Assembly: GCF_010093535.1 (NCBI RefSeq)
Contig: NW_022985214.1
Location: 332,027-396,026 of the forward strand
Reading direction: 5' to 3'
Origin: Lindgomyces ingoldianus
Lineage: Eukaryota; Ascomycota; Dothideomycetes; Pleosporales; Lindgomycetaceae
DNA: 64,000 nucleotides
The notes beneath the pieces are model-generated. The model was not told where the DNA came from and did not search any database. It saw only the letters and a list, made by a program, of their open reading frames with translations. A program made the translations under genes and the position numbers. Below, piece by piece: positions 23,967 through 35,849 of this stretch. The number at the start of each line of letters is the position of its first letter. The first letter of the stretch is position 1.

Positions 23967-25877
23967 TCATCCTTCACCAGCACTGGATATACCACGTATC
24001 CATGTTCTCAGTGCTGAACTAAAGTGCTTTAATGCCAGTAAATCAACATCTCCCCCCACCCAAAGAAAAAGAATAAAAGACCAAAAAAGAAAAGGTATCA
24101 AAAAAATGAAGAAAGAATAGAAAGGAAACGATAAGTATGTCTTTAGTAGGGATCGCAGGCGGCCTGGAGGCAATGCTTGATTAGGTCTTGGCCGCATTTG
24201 CATTGTAATGGTCCAGCCAGGCTGGACGAGGGTCTCCCATACCTGGGGAAGAATTATCTCGCCATCTGGGCCGATTAGATCGTAGTGGCCTTGTTGTACT
24301 TGGGCACCAGTCACGTCAACATGGAGCAACGCTTGCTGGATGAGTTCATCCATGTCCTACACCCAATTAGTTATAGTTTCAAATAAGACATGTCTATGGC
24401 AACTAGGTTACCCTACCTTCCACATTTTACATAGATGCCATGGGAAGCTGAATTTCCTGCCTATAGAGTCTCTGAATTTGATTAGGAGCATGCCGTTATC
24501 ATCATATGGCCGGCAAATCTTTGAATTGTCAACCGTTGTTATCACCATAGCCTCCCCTAGCGCTTTGGTTCCAGCAAGAGCCTCTGCAAGAGACTTCGTC
24601 TCCTCAGCCTTCTTAGCCCCTGCCTCGTCTTGTACTATTGCTGTCTCTGATAGGTTCTCCGCTTTTTTCATACCTGAGTTCTTCGCCGTCACCTTCGCCA
24701 CTTCAGCCACCTTCGCTTCGGCTTCGCCTTTTTCTACCTCGCGATTCACGTCATCCAGACCATCACCCTGCAGCCGATCTCCCACTTGTCGCAGAAGGAG
24801 CCTTTCCAGTTTCTGCACATATAAGTTTTCTGTTACAGCCTTCGCCTGGGCGGCTCCAGCAGCGGCTTCCTCGGCCTCCCTCCTCCTCTGCGTTTCTTCT
24901 TGATAAGCCAGCATTTTCTCTAATTTTGCGAGTATTTCGTCGACAGGATACGATGGCGGCGATGTCGATGGCGGTGTGGTAGACGGCCGTTGCCGCCCCT
25001 GGGGAGCTGGAGGACCCGGAGGTGGAGGTGGAGGAACGTAGCCATAGCCATGTGGGAAGGGGTAATATGGTCCCCAGGGAGCCATAAACGGTGGTGTAAC
25101 CGGTGTCGGGTTCTGGTGCCGTGGACGACGCCTGGGTATATCACGAGGCCCATATCTGAAGTATTCTGCGCCATGCGTTGAGCGTGGCATATGAGGGACG
25201 AAGTTGGGTTCGTCGAAAGACGCAACCCGACTCCCTGAGGGTCGAGCACTTGTAGCGAACGGTTTGTAGTGCCCGGAGAAAACACTAGGTGTACGCTCAT
25301 TTCGAGTATGCGGAACATCAGTCCATTCTTCACTTGTATCAGCCAAATGTGGACCCCATCGAGGATAGTCGTCAACTTCCTCTGACAGAGAGTCCAAGAG
25401 TGGTCGACCTCGCTCACTCTTCTCACGCCGCTGTGTACGATATCTGCTGTGTGCGTCTCGCATTCTTCGTCGCTTAGCAAAGCTATGGACCGGAATGTGA
25501 TGGGGAAAAGAACGAAAGGAGGGTTCAGATCCGCTGGGTATATAGTTGCGTCTGCCCGGACGAGATGCGAAGACAGACGGCTCAACATCATGCTGCTCTT
25601 CCGCTGCCTGTCCTTCTTCCCCTTCCACTAACACCTCATCCTGGTCAGGGTTATGAACCCACTCAAGGATGCTTGAATCATACTCATCCCCGCTGCTAGT
25701 CGATGGAGAGGCTTGCGTATCGAAGACGTCTTCCGCTTTGTCGGATATTTGATCTGAGCTCTTCGAGAGACTCATCCCGATACTACTCTTGCCAGACTTA
25801 CTATCGGTGGAGCTTGTCGACATCGTTGACTCCGATTTCGAGGATATGGAACCAGAGCTAGCAATTGATCGAGACAT
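23967..25877 (-). CDS. Ubiquitin-like-domain (ULD_2-type) protein
   Basis: Two exons on the minus strand, 25877-24417 and 24356-23967, with a 60-bp GTAGGG...GTAG intron inside the conserved domain; about 616 residues. Residues 1-60 are Ser-rich and low complexity; 270-330 are Pro-rich (PPPPPPPGPPAP). Residues 330-390 form a predicted coiled coil (DEILAKLEKMLAYQEETQRR). The C-terminal domain (LIKFRDSIGRKFSFPWHLCK, across the splice to YDLIGPDGEIILPQVWETLV QPGW) is a fungal ubiquitin-like fold in which the FPF-type helix and the GP(D/E)GEIILP strand are diagnostic. A hydrophobic segment after residue 540 (FYSFFIFLIPFLFW) may be a membrane anchor or unspliced sequence. It is divergent from the NLR gene; molecular role unknown. 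Confidence 0.75.
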
Positions 25878-26510
25878 AGTACGAGGGCCGACCTAACGGC
25901 ACGACAAACAAAGTACTGGCACGGGAGGGCTACAAATGAAGGTATTGGAGAGACAAGGAAATACCTCGATCCGCATTGTTAGTTAAAGGCCCGCCTCCAA
26001 GCTGAGAGCTAAGCCCTCGTATTCGCCTAATATCTCACTCACAAATCATTGCCTGTTCTCGACAGAGCCCCACCAAAACCACTCTAGATTTGCTTCCAGC
26101 AATTAACCATGAGGCTCCAGGAGGCTTAAGAGAAGCTTTCCCAGCATGGCGACTGAGAATCAAGGAGGATTGTAGACAGTCACCAAGACTCGAGCCTTCT
26201 GCGGCTCTGCCAACCATCTCCCAGCCACGGCTCTTTTGATTGGTCGGTTCTACTGCCCCCCGGATTATTGGCGTGAAGGCAGTCAGCAATGCTAGCAACG
26301 TGGACCAATAGAAAAGATCTTGAATGGAGAATCGTTGAGCCTCAGCTATATCCACTCCAGCGGTGTTACGATTCATTTGTGCAGGGAGGTACAAAGCCCA
26401 GTCAAAAAATTCCTTTAACTAGCGCAACGTCCCATATTTGCATTTTGCCGCCCAGATTTATGCTTAATCCTTCCGAACTTGTGTCTCACATCCATTGAGG
26501 AATACTCGCG
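25878..26510. promoter_or_regulatory. Shared promoter between ULD gene and NLR gene
   Basis: The 633 bp between two divergent start codons must hold both promoters. A minus-strand open stretch at 26035-26394 has no ATG start or domain. No specific binding site is claimed. Confidence 0.4.
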
Positions 26511-29500
26511 ATGGGCCGTATCCTATATTTCGAAGACTATACCGTCGCATGGATCGCCGTCTTACCGATCGAGGCGGAGGCGGCCCTGGGCATGCTGGAC
26601 AACGAACATGACGGACAGTTCGTAACCGGGCGAGGCGATGACTACATATATATTGGAGGGGATATAAATGGGCACAATGTCGTGATAGCCACTTGGCCAG
26701 AGGGACAAAATTATGGTGTAGGAGCCGCGGCCGCGCTTGTAAATCAAGTGAAGGCCCGCTTCCCAAACATTTGGTTCGCCTTGTTAGTAGGAGTAGCCGC
26801 TGGCTTGCCTAATCTTTCCCCAAAGGCCTCTGCACAGCCTCGAGACATCCGATTTGGCGATGTCCTGGTTTGTGTACCGGAAAAGACGAGCGCCGGTATT
26901 GTACACTACGACCTGGGGAGACATACAGAGGACGGCTTCATGCTCGTTGGCAGACAAGCTGAGACTCCAGCGATTGTCAGATCCGCAATTAGCAATATCA
27001 GGCTCACCAAGAAACATCCGTTCAGAATCGGAAACTTATTTTATCAGTATCTTACTTCCTTCCAAGAAAAGACAGGGGACAAAAAGTTCTTATGCCCGAG
27101 CCAACAGGATGATCGGTTATTTGAAGGAGTAAGAGAAGGAACCGGCTTGGTGCCAAAACTGGTAAAAAGGAAACTGCGCGATGAATCAGAGCGCACTCGA
27201 GTGTGGTATGGGAACATTGGCTCTAGTAACTCCATGATGAGAGATTCTAAACGAAGAGATGAACTAAGAGACAAATACAATCTCATTGGTCTTGAAATGG
27301 AGGCGGCTGGCGTTATGAACACTCTTCCAACGGGTGTTATAAGAGGCGTGTGTGATTATGGGGATAGCCAGAAGAACAAGGACTGGCAACCATATGCGGC
27401 TGCCGTTGCAGCCGTCTACGCGAAAGGAGTTCTCTATGCCATCAACCCCAAGGTATCACCAACCAAAGGTTAGTTGATCCATTATCATGCCTAATTCAGA
27501 GTTTTACAGTTGATGTGGGATGGTTTTGGAAATAAAGGCGCTGTTTAAGCTTATTTGTTTGATACTGCACCCATCATCTTTTTTGCTGAAGGAATCAAGG
27601 CATGGAAATACATGCAATCCCGAAGCTTACCCAGGCAATGACCAGTTATCTCAAAGTAAAACCTCACTACCTGAGTCAGGCTAATCTCTTCCAGGCACGG
27701 ATGATGTACAACTGAACAGGGATTCTACTGGTCCCAACTTACAACGCTACATAACCAAGGTCCAGACTGCTATAAGGTCTGTGACTGTGAAACAATTTTT
27801 GCAGATCCTATCAGTATCTGACCAAGAGAAGCATAAACCCACAACATCGTCTCTAATTTGCAAAGATCCGGAATTCTACTGGATATTCAAAAATGTGGAC
27901 TTTCAGCAATGGTACTCTACGGGTTCTCAGACGCTTTGGTTGTCAGGGCCCACAAAATGCAACATTCATCAAGTGTCATCATACATCTTGGACATAGCCC
28001 CAAAAAGGGTCCCGGGAGCCGAAGCTAATGTCCTATACTTTTTTTGCTCTGCTGTTGCCGAGGAAAAATCTGTTGCCACCGTTTTCGTTCACACGCTCCT
28101 ATACCAAATCCTTGGCTTTTCGTTACCGGAGAAGAAGACATCGATAATTAGAAATTTTCTTAACGTGGTATTGGAGGGTATTCTCAAAGAAATCCGCGAC
28201 GGGGAACAAAAACGGCGACTATTTAAAGAACAAGGCCCTTTCGAGGATACTATTAAGGAACTACTCGACCATACTGCAATTTGGCATGCTTTGAGGGCAG
28301 TTCTAAATCGACAGAAGCAGGAATTGTTCATCGTAGTGGATGGAATAGACAGAGCCGAGCGTCAGAATGTCGAATTTATTCAGCAAGTTCGTGCGGTCAT
28401 TGGAGATCTTCCCGCTAGAAACGCGAAGGTTACAGCTTTAATAACAAGCCAGCCCGATAACAAGATTAAAGAAGTGCTGAGTGGGTTGCCAAATATCGAA
28501 TATGACGAAGAAAGAAAGGGTTCGTTGCCCCGGAGAAACTCACTATAAACTGAACTTACAATGGAACACAGAATACCTTGCTAGTCTTCGTTTTGATAAC
28601 ACTCGCTACAGCAAGATATCTGAAGAGCACAAGGGATCCTTAGAATGGCTCTGGACACATAACCAGTACCAAGAGTGGTCATCATCTAATAACTCTCGCC
28701 TTCTCTGCATTGAAGGCAAACCTGGCAGCGGGAAAAGTACTCTTGCAAAGTATTTTAAAGATAATTTCTTGGAGTGGAACCCGGATGCAGAATCAGCAAT
28801 CTTAGCCGACTTTTTCTTCAGCTACCGAGAGGGTAAGCTCCAAACAAGCCATCACAACATGCTCCGATCGGTTCTCTACGCTATCTTAGATCAGAACGAG
28901 ACATTCTTCTATCACTTTCAGTCAAAGTACCGGATCCACAAAAAATCCTCAGCCGCAGGACACGTTGAATGGTCCTATAGTCTGCTAAAAGATATTCTTC
29001 TATCATTGAGGGATCACGAAAAAGAAGAACGGATTTACTTAATTGTCGATGCAGTGGATGAGTCAGATGATGAGGATAGGCGTGATATCCTTCAGCTACT
29101 GTTAGAACTCTGCTCTACGTCGAAATGCTGCATCATCAAGATATTTATCGCCAGCCGACCTGTTTCCGAGGTCCAACATTACATCAACAAATTCCATAAT
29201 ATAATCAGAATGCAGGACGAGACCAAAGCCGATATCAAGAAGTTTACAGACTCTTTTCTAGGCCCTGAACTGGGCCTCACCGGCGACCTTCTCCGGGAAG
29301 CGACAGAGTATATTGTTGACCATGCTCAAGGAGTGTTCTTATGGGTATCCCTTGTCAGGGAGGAGATGCGGTCTCTCCCTGAGAAAGGATACAGAGACAG
29401 GGAGATCATCGAGCAATTAAAAGCCTTGCCAACCGAAATGGAACATTTCTACGAACGTATTGTTAACAAGATGGAACAAGGATCGTTAAGGGATGTTAGA

Positions 29501-32500
29501 GATGGAACAAGAATGTTCCAATATGTCTTGTTTGCACTCCGTCCCCTTACAGTTAAAGAACTTCAGCATGCACTTGCTATTGACGGCGACCCTAATAGGG
29601 CATCCATACCTTCCGACCAATCATTTGAGGGGGAATTAATTCAAGGTATGGAAAAGCGCATTGCTCATTGTGGAGGAGGCCTTCTTGAGATCAAAGGTTT
29701 GGATTACACTCCTTTATCCTAAAGTTGTTTTAGGGCCGTCTAGCTAATACCGTACAGGAGATGGAAATGTTCAAGTAATACATCAAACGGTTCGGGAGTT
29801 CTTTCTTCGACGGGGTGGGCATGTCGCAAAGTCGAGATTTAAAGTAAGGGAGAGAGATGCTCACGCCAGCATCACTATAATTTGTACGCGGTATTTACTG
29901 CTTTGTGCTGCAAATACTGCTCTCGAAAATAAGCTCCTTGACGTGGAAGACTGGACTTCACAGCATTTTGACGCTTACACGCAATATCTTAACGAAAGGC
30001 CATTAATGAACTATACCCTATCCTTCCTTAAGCACCATATAAGCGGCTGTCGGCGAACTTCGAATGTTTCACACTTCGTTTCCCGGTCTTTTGATAGACT
30101 GCTTTGCGGTCCAGCTGCCTATTTGTTAGAAAACTGGGTCGGCACGCATCTCCAAAGAGTCATTCCTATTATTGAACGGGCGGCGGACTTCAGGAACAGT
30201 ATCCTACATTCAGCGCTCAGGCTGCAGTATCCACAGGTTGTCGAAACGGCGTTGATTGCTGGCGCTGGAATTGAAACTTGGCTGCAGAACAAAACTCCGT
30301 TGATATTTTCTGCGGAGAAAGGAGACTACGCTATGGTGCGGCTTCTGGTAGAGAGAATGGCCAATATTAACGCAAAGGATGATGATGGGTGGACAGCACT
30401 GCATAGGGCAGCATGGAGCGGGCATGGAGAGGTTGTACAGCTACTCCTTGACAAAGGGGCACACCTTACGGCACGACACGGCGGTGCATTGACGGCCTTA
30501 CACAGGGCGGCATGGAGCGGACATGAGAGAGTAGTACAACTACTAGTTGAAAAAGGGGCCGACATAGAAACGAAGGACAACACTGGCTGCACGGCTTTAC
30601 ACTGGGCAGCAGGGAATGGGCATAAGAGAGTGGTAAATCTACTAGTAGAGAGAGGTGCGCGCATTGCCGAGAAGGACTATATTGGACGAACAGCACTACG
30701 TATAGCAGCAGAGAATGGACATAAGGCGGTTGTGTACCTTTTAGTTGATAAGATGGCTGAGATTAGCAAGAAAAACGGCACTGGTTTAACGGCGCTTAAT
30801 TGGGGGTATCAGCTGATGGTTGAGGTGGGATTTGGTAATCTTGCTGCGAAATCCACAGGCAATTGGACGGCACTACATTGGGCTGCACAGAATGGGTATA
30901 AAGAGCTAGTACAGAGTCTTATTGAGAAAGGAGCTGGAATTAGCGTAAAAGACAGTCATGGGTGGACGGCATTGCACAGAGCGGCATGTAATGGGCATAG
31001 AAGAGTTGTCCAGTTGCTCATTGAGAAAGGGGCTGACATTACTGAGAAGCATAACGATGGATGGACGGCGTTACATCGGGCATCAGAGAACGGGCACAAA
31101 AGAGTAGTCAAGTTACTAGTTGAAGAGGGAGCTGATATTGCCGCAACGTATAGCAGTGGATGGACGGCACTGCATAGAGCAGCATGGAATGGGCATAAGA
31201 GAGTAGTCCAGTTGCTAATTAAGAAAGGGGCTGACGTCGCAGAGAAAAATAGAGACGGATGGACGGCGCTGCATCGGGCAGCAGAGAATGGGCATCTAAG
31301 AGTAGTAAAGTTATTGATTGATATGGGAGCAGAGGTTAGTGCGACGGATAGTAGTGGTTGGACGGCGCTGCATCGGGCAGCATGGAATGGACATAAAAAA
31401 GTGTCACAGTTACTCGTTGAGAAAGGATCTAATGTTAACACAAAGGACAACGAGGGGTGGACAGCCCTGCATTGGGCAGCATGGAATGGATATCAACGAG
31501 TGGTACGGCTACTAATTAAGGAGGGGGCCGTTGTTGATGGAAAAGACAGCAGCGGATGGACGGCACTCCATAACGCCGCAGAAAACGGGCACGAGGCAGT
31601 CATACAAATGCTAGTTGAAAAAGGTGCCGAGGTTACTACAAAGAACAGCAATGGGTTGACCGCGCTATGTATAGCGAGGCAGAAGAAGCAAAAGATAGTA
31701 GTACAATTACTACTTGACAAAGGGGCTGACGTTTCTGCAAAGCATGGCGATGGATGGACAGTCTTACATAGGGCGGCATGGAGTGGGCGTGAGAAAGTAG
31801 TGCAACTACTGGTTAAAAAAGGGGCCGACATAGAAGCAAAGGATAACGCTAAGCGCACAGCGTTACACTGGGCAGCAGAGAACGGACATAAGAGAGTGGT
31901 ACAATTACTAGTTGAGAGAGGTGCACATACTGCTGAGAAAGACTACATTGGACGAACACCGCTACGTATAGCAGCAGAGAATGGGCATAAGGCGATTGTG
32001 CGCCTATTAATTGATAAGATGGCTGAAATTAGGGCGAAACATGGCACTGGCTTAATGGCGCTTTGCTGGGGATTCCAGCTAGTGACTGAGTTGGGCCTTG
32101 TTAATCCTGCGAAATCTATCGGCAATTGGACGATCCTACATTGGGCAGCACAAAATGGACATAAAGAGCTAGTACAGAGTCTTCTGGAGAAAGGAACTGA
32201 AATTAGCGTAAGAGACAGTCATGGATGGACAGCACTACACAGAGCAGCATGGAATGGGCATACGAAAGTGGTCCAGTTACTAGCTAAGAAAGGAGCTAAA
32301 GTTGCCGAGAAGCATAGTGATGGATGGACGGCGCTACATCGGGCAGCAGAGAATGGGCATCTGAATGTAGTGCAGGTATTGATTGATATGGGAGCAGAAG
32401 TTAGCGCAAGGGATAGTTGCGATTGGACGGCGCTGCACCGAGCAGCATGGAACGGGCACAAAAGGGTGTTACAGTTACTGGTTAATAAAGGGGCTGACGT

Positions 32501-33410
32501 TGCTGAGAAGAATAGTGACGGATGGACGGCGCTGCATCGGGCAGCAGAGAATGGACATCTAAGAGTAGTAAAGGCATTGATTGATATGGGAGCAGAAGTT
32601 AATGCAAGGGATAGTGGTGGTTGGACAGCACTCCACCGGGCAGCATGGAATGGCCACGAAAGGGTGTCACAGTTACTTATTGAAACAGAGTCTGACATTA
32701 GCACAAAGGACAATGATGGATGGACAGCTCTGCACTGGGCAGCATGGAATGGACATCAAAGAGTGGTGCGGCTATTAATTAAGGAGGGGGCCGACGTCGA
32801 TGCAAAAGACAGCAACGAGTGGACAGTGCTCGACAGAGCGGCAGAGAACAGTCACGAGGCTACAAAGCAGCTAATTGCTGGGGAAATGCATCGCCAACAA
32901 CAGAATTCCCGACGCAGCGGCGATAGAACTACGTTTTCCGGCGAAGAACGAGTAACAGGCATTGATATAACTGTTAGTCGAGGAAAGGGCCGACGTCGTG
33001 TCGAAGAGTGGGAATGGAGGGACGACAATCTCTCAAGAGCAGAAGTCGAAGAAGGCGTGGAATTATTGCTGCCCTCTGACCCACCTGGGCGAAAACTTAA
33101 ATACGACTGGGTTTGTAAGCCTGTCATAACCTTCATCTTTGACGATGTCAAGAGAGTTGTACAAGTACACAAGAGAGTTGTGCAAGTACAAGGTTCTTCA
33201 ATACCACTCTATACAACTGAAGGATCTTATCTTAGAAACCTGGAAGTTGCCGCATCCCAACATGCTGGTCTAGCACATCGAGCTTTCCGGAGCAATCCCT
33301 CCGAGAACCGCCTCTACATCAGGAGACCTTCTCGAACCTCACTCTTTTATAGCGGTCCTACTACAAGCGGCCGACTCAGAAACCGTAAACTTAGTGAAGA
33401 GAGAAGGTAA
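26511..33410 (+). CDS. Giant NLR-type protein: PNP-NTPase-NACHT-ankyrin
   Basis: Exons 26511-27468, 27635-27655 (21 nt, tentative), 27695-28519, 28572-29696 and 29758-33410; about 2,190 residues, all joins phase-consistent. Residues 1-320 are a nucleoside-phosphorylase-like sensor domain (WIAVLPIEAEAALGML ... LVGVAAGLP ... YNLIGLEMEAAGVMN). Residues 330-600 are an NTPase-like domain with a broken P-loop (LSGPTKCNIHQ) but a Walker-B-like LFIVVDGID. Residues 602-980 are an intact NACHT (IEGKPGSGKSTLAKYF; LIVDAVDESDDED; IASRP; IHQTVREFF). About 28 ankyrin repeats follow (1120-2018), then a basic 175-residue tail with a 21-bp tandem duplication (KRVVQVHKRVVQVQ). Fungal NLRs of this build act in non-self or injury recognition and programmed cell death. 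Role here is inferred. The exon between PNP and NTPase is the least certain. Confidence 0.88.
30190..32880 (+). repeat. Ankyrin array of ~28 units with higher-order duplication
   Basis: Units of 99 bp (33 codons), consensus core DGWTALHRAAWNGHKRVVQL followed by LIEKGADV, mostly near-identical. Units 4-15 recur as units 17-28 with the same order of variants: the DYIGRT(A/P)LRIAAENGHK unit, the truncated TGLxALxWG(Y/F)QL unit, and the GNWTxLHWAAQNG unit all reappear about 1,263-1,266 bp (about 422 codons) later. The array therefore grew by single-unit copying and by one block duplication. Such high internal conservation is a known trait of variable fungal NLR repeats. Confidence 0.9.
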
Positions 33411-34260
33411 TCAGACCAGCAATCCGAGGACCATTCCACTCCAAATCCAGACAACTACGAACAACCTTCTGTCCACCCCTTTTCTCTCGGCTAGGTCCTT
33501 CGGCTCATGTTTGTGCTGCAAACGGGTTACGAACTTGATGGGAAGTGGATGAAGAAGTATAACGAGGAGAAGGAGGGTGAGGAGATTGGGTCTTGTGCGG
33601 CGAATATGCCGACGTGTTTCTACGAGGAATAGGTCTTGAAACATGTCCATGCCAAGGAGAGAGGAGTTCCCTCTAGCTACGGTAGAGGACAGGAATACAA
33701 GAGTTCTTCACCGGGCGGTGGTGCGATTACGATGCTCATAGACGGTCAACGTGCGTGTTTGGATTGGTAGCGACGCCCTAACTGACCCCATGACTAATGT
33801 GTTAAAGTGGAAGTGGAAGGCGGTGGAAGTGTTGAATGATGAGAGGAGCGTGCCGCTGAAGTGCCCGTTGATGGTAGTGCTTGAACTGAGTAGGGATCGG
33901 TGGATTGAGAAGCTTGATTGGGTTCAGAGGAGTAAGGTGTCATGGGAGTGTAATCTGGTGAGGAGGTGAATCTACTCCAGGATGATGCTTGTCAGCAACG
34001 GGGATCGTGAAGAGACTTGAGGGGATCTCGAAAATCTTTTGCTGGGACTTAAGGCATTGTCATTAGGACGCCCTTGTTAGCACAAATATGCACTGGATTG
34101 CAAAAATGCTAAATTGTTCCTGCTTGAGATGTCTTGAGAGAACTCAGTGTGACTTGAGCCTGGATATCTTCAATTATGTCCAAGAAACGCCAAAAAATGC
34201 GAAGGCGAGAAAGTAATATGCGCGTTGCTTCCAAGGTTCATAAGACCAGCCTAAATTAAA
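33411..34260. other. Intergenic region after the NLR gene
   Basis: About 850 bp between convergent genes. A plus-strand stretch near 33507-33632 (FVLQTGYELDGKWMKKYNEE and following) and an ORF at 33751-33969 look weakly protein-like but have no supported start or domain. They could be remnants of a downstream gene or 3' UTR. Confidence 0.3.
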
Positions 34261-35746
34261 TCAAAATCTAGACAACCATTAGCATCTCAAAATGAACTTG
34301 CACGTAGAGGTACTCACCTTATCTCATAATTCCCCGCCCTTGTCATATACCGCACCCACTTAACACTACTATAATTACTCTTCTCAAAAACCTTCAAATA
34401 GCGCACTAAGAGCCCTGAACTCGTAAACATAAGCAGCGAAAAATTTAAACTCAGAGGCGGACGACTCCAAGCTTTCTGGTTAGTCATGCTAGTAAGGCTA
34501 GCCTCTGCGCTAAGGACAAATTCGCTCTGTCCCGTAAATCGGGGGATTTTCCATACGATGTTGTTGTGTTCGGGTTCGTATTTCGCTTTTCCTTGACTTG
34601 TCCGTTCTGATATGCGCGCAGTGTTTAGGGGTGTTGGTATTCGGACGACGACGTTTGTGGCGAATAGCTTAGATCCATAGTTTGCACGGATGGCGATGCT
34701 ATACTCAACTTTCGTCTTTCCAATCTCGTTTACAATGGCGTGGACTTTGAATGGTAGGTTGACGTTTTCGGTTGCACGGTATCGCATCAATTCGAATTCT
34801 CCATCCGGCGGAACGAAGGAGATAATCCTGTCTGTGTCGAACTTCCCTAGCTTCACGCACTGATGGAATTGGCAGTCCTCCAGCGTCACGCTCCCTGCTG
34901 CAGCTCTTGTCGCCTTCGCCCCTGCCCTGTTGCCACTTGGTTGATGTAGGTTGTCCTCGCCTAGTGTTAAGCGATCGTTGAGTCCAAACTTGCACTCGGG
35001 GGTGCCAGAGAGGTAGGCTCGCATTACGATCTGCCCGTTCACATCTGCACGGAGTACGGTCCCGGTCGCGGACATGAGGAGGTTTACGTCTTCGATAACG
35101 TCGACAAAGGCTTCGTTCTTGCGGTATTTGATGTCGGCGCGCCGCCAAGAGAGTGCGCCTGTGGCTTGCATAGTGATCTTGGACGAGTCCTCCTGCACGC
35201 AGTGAGCAATTGATGGCCAGGTCAAAGTAGCTGGAGGCGCATACCATCGCTCTTTCCGACTTGACCCCTTCAGTTGTTATATACATCTTCAAAGTATCTG
35301 TCTCGGTGTTTTGGGGGTATCCGAAATCCAGTATCTCTGGTCCGACACGTTAGCAAAAGTCCATTCGCCCCCAGGCCACGCGCATTCAAGTGTGAGAATG
35401 CTTTCATACCATCTAAAAGCTCGTACACAAGTACGAAGTTGTTCTTTACAGCTTCCTCATCGAATTTTCCAAAATAGGCCTTCCCCAGTCCCACCAGCCG
35501 GTATAAGAACTCGAAAACCAGAGCGGCATTTGCATTGCTCTTTGTTACAGCCACCAAGTATATATTTTCGTGTTTTACATGACTGAAAGTGGTCGAGCCG
35601 AGGGTGAGGATTGGCGAGCGTACTTGGGCATTCGAGATGACTTGGATGCGGAAGACGTCGGCGAGTCGGGGGCGGCAGTCGTTGCGGAACGCGCGAAATA
35701 TTAAGTTTTCGCCTTTTTGATTGAAGATGAGGATTCCTGAGAGCAT
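34261..35746 (-). CDS. apm4: AP-2 clathrin adaptor complex subunit mu
   Basis: Four exons: 35746-35410, 35336-35245, 35192-34318 and a 7-nt last exon 34267-34261 that supplies the final Phe and stop; 436 residues, the normal length. Residues 1-140 are the longin-like N-domain (MLSGILIFNQKGENLIFRAF, then EILDFGYPQNTETDTLK across the first splice). The rest is the mu homology domain (FVDVIEDVNLLMSATGTVLR, SGTPECKFGLNDR, FIPPDGEFELMRYR-type block, EPEHNNIVWKIPRFTGQSE, ending WVRYMTRAGNYEIRF). In the AP-2 complex it binds endocytic cargo and phosphoinositides at the plasma membrane during clathrin-mediated endocytosis. The start at MLSG agrees with the family rather than an upstream ATG in the same frame. 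Confidence 0.95.
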
Positions 35747-35849
35747 TCTGAATCTAGAGAAGGGCGTTCTGCTATTGTGATAGCAAGAAGGAGGAGGATT
35801 GCGGAGGACGAGGTAATGACAGTGAATTGAAGCTTGGAGAACCAGCATA

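Noticed and set aside
24340..25631. Plus-strand ORFs of 60-187 codons over the ULD gene
   Set aside because: Antisense shadows of a Ser/Pro/Glu-rich coding exon; the minus strand has the conserved domain and a valid splice.
26035..26394. 119-codon minus ORF in the ULD/NLR promoter
   Set aside because: Begins at TTG, no domain, and occupies the only space for two divergent promoters.
29696..29758. Premature end of the NLR at the TAA near 29720
   Set aside because: A GTTTGG...TACAG intron removes it and restores the conserved GDGNVQVIHQTVREFF motif in phase with the ankyrin exon.
30210..32713. Several 60-164 codon ORFs on the minus strand, Ser/Pro/Cys-rich
   Set aside because: They lie exactly antisense to the near-identical ankyrin units and repeat with them; they are mirror products of the repeat, not genes.
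30190..32880. CRISPR-like regular repeats
   Set aside because: Period of 99 bp, coding in frame, no unique spacers, eukaryotic context: ankyrin units.
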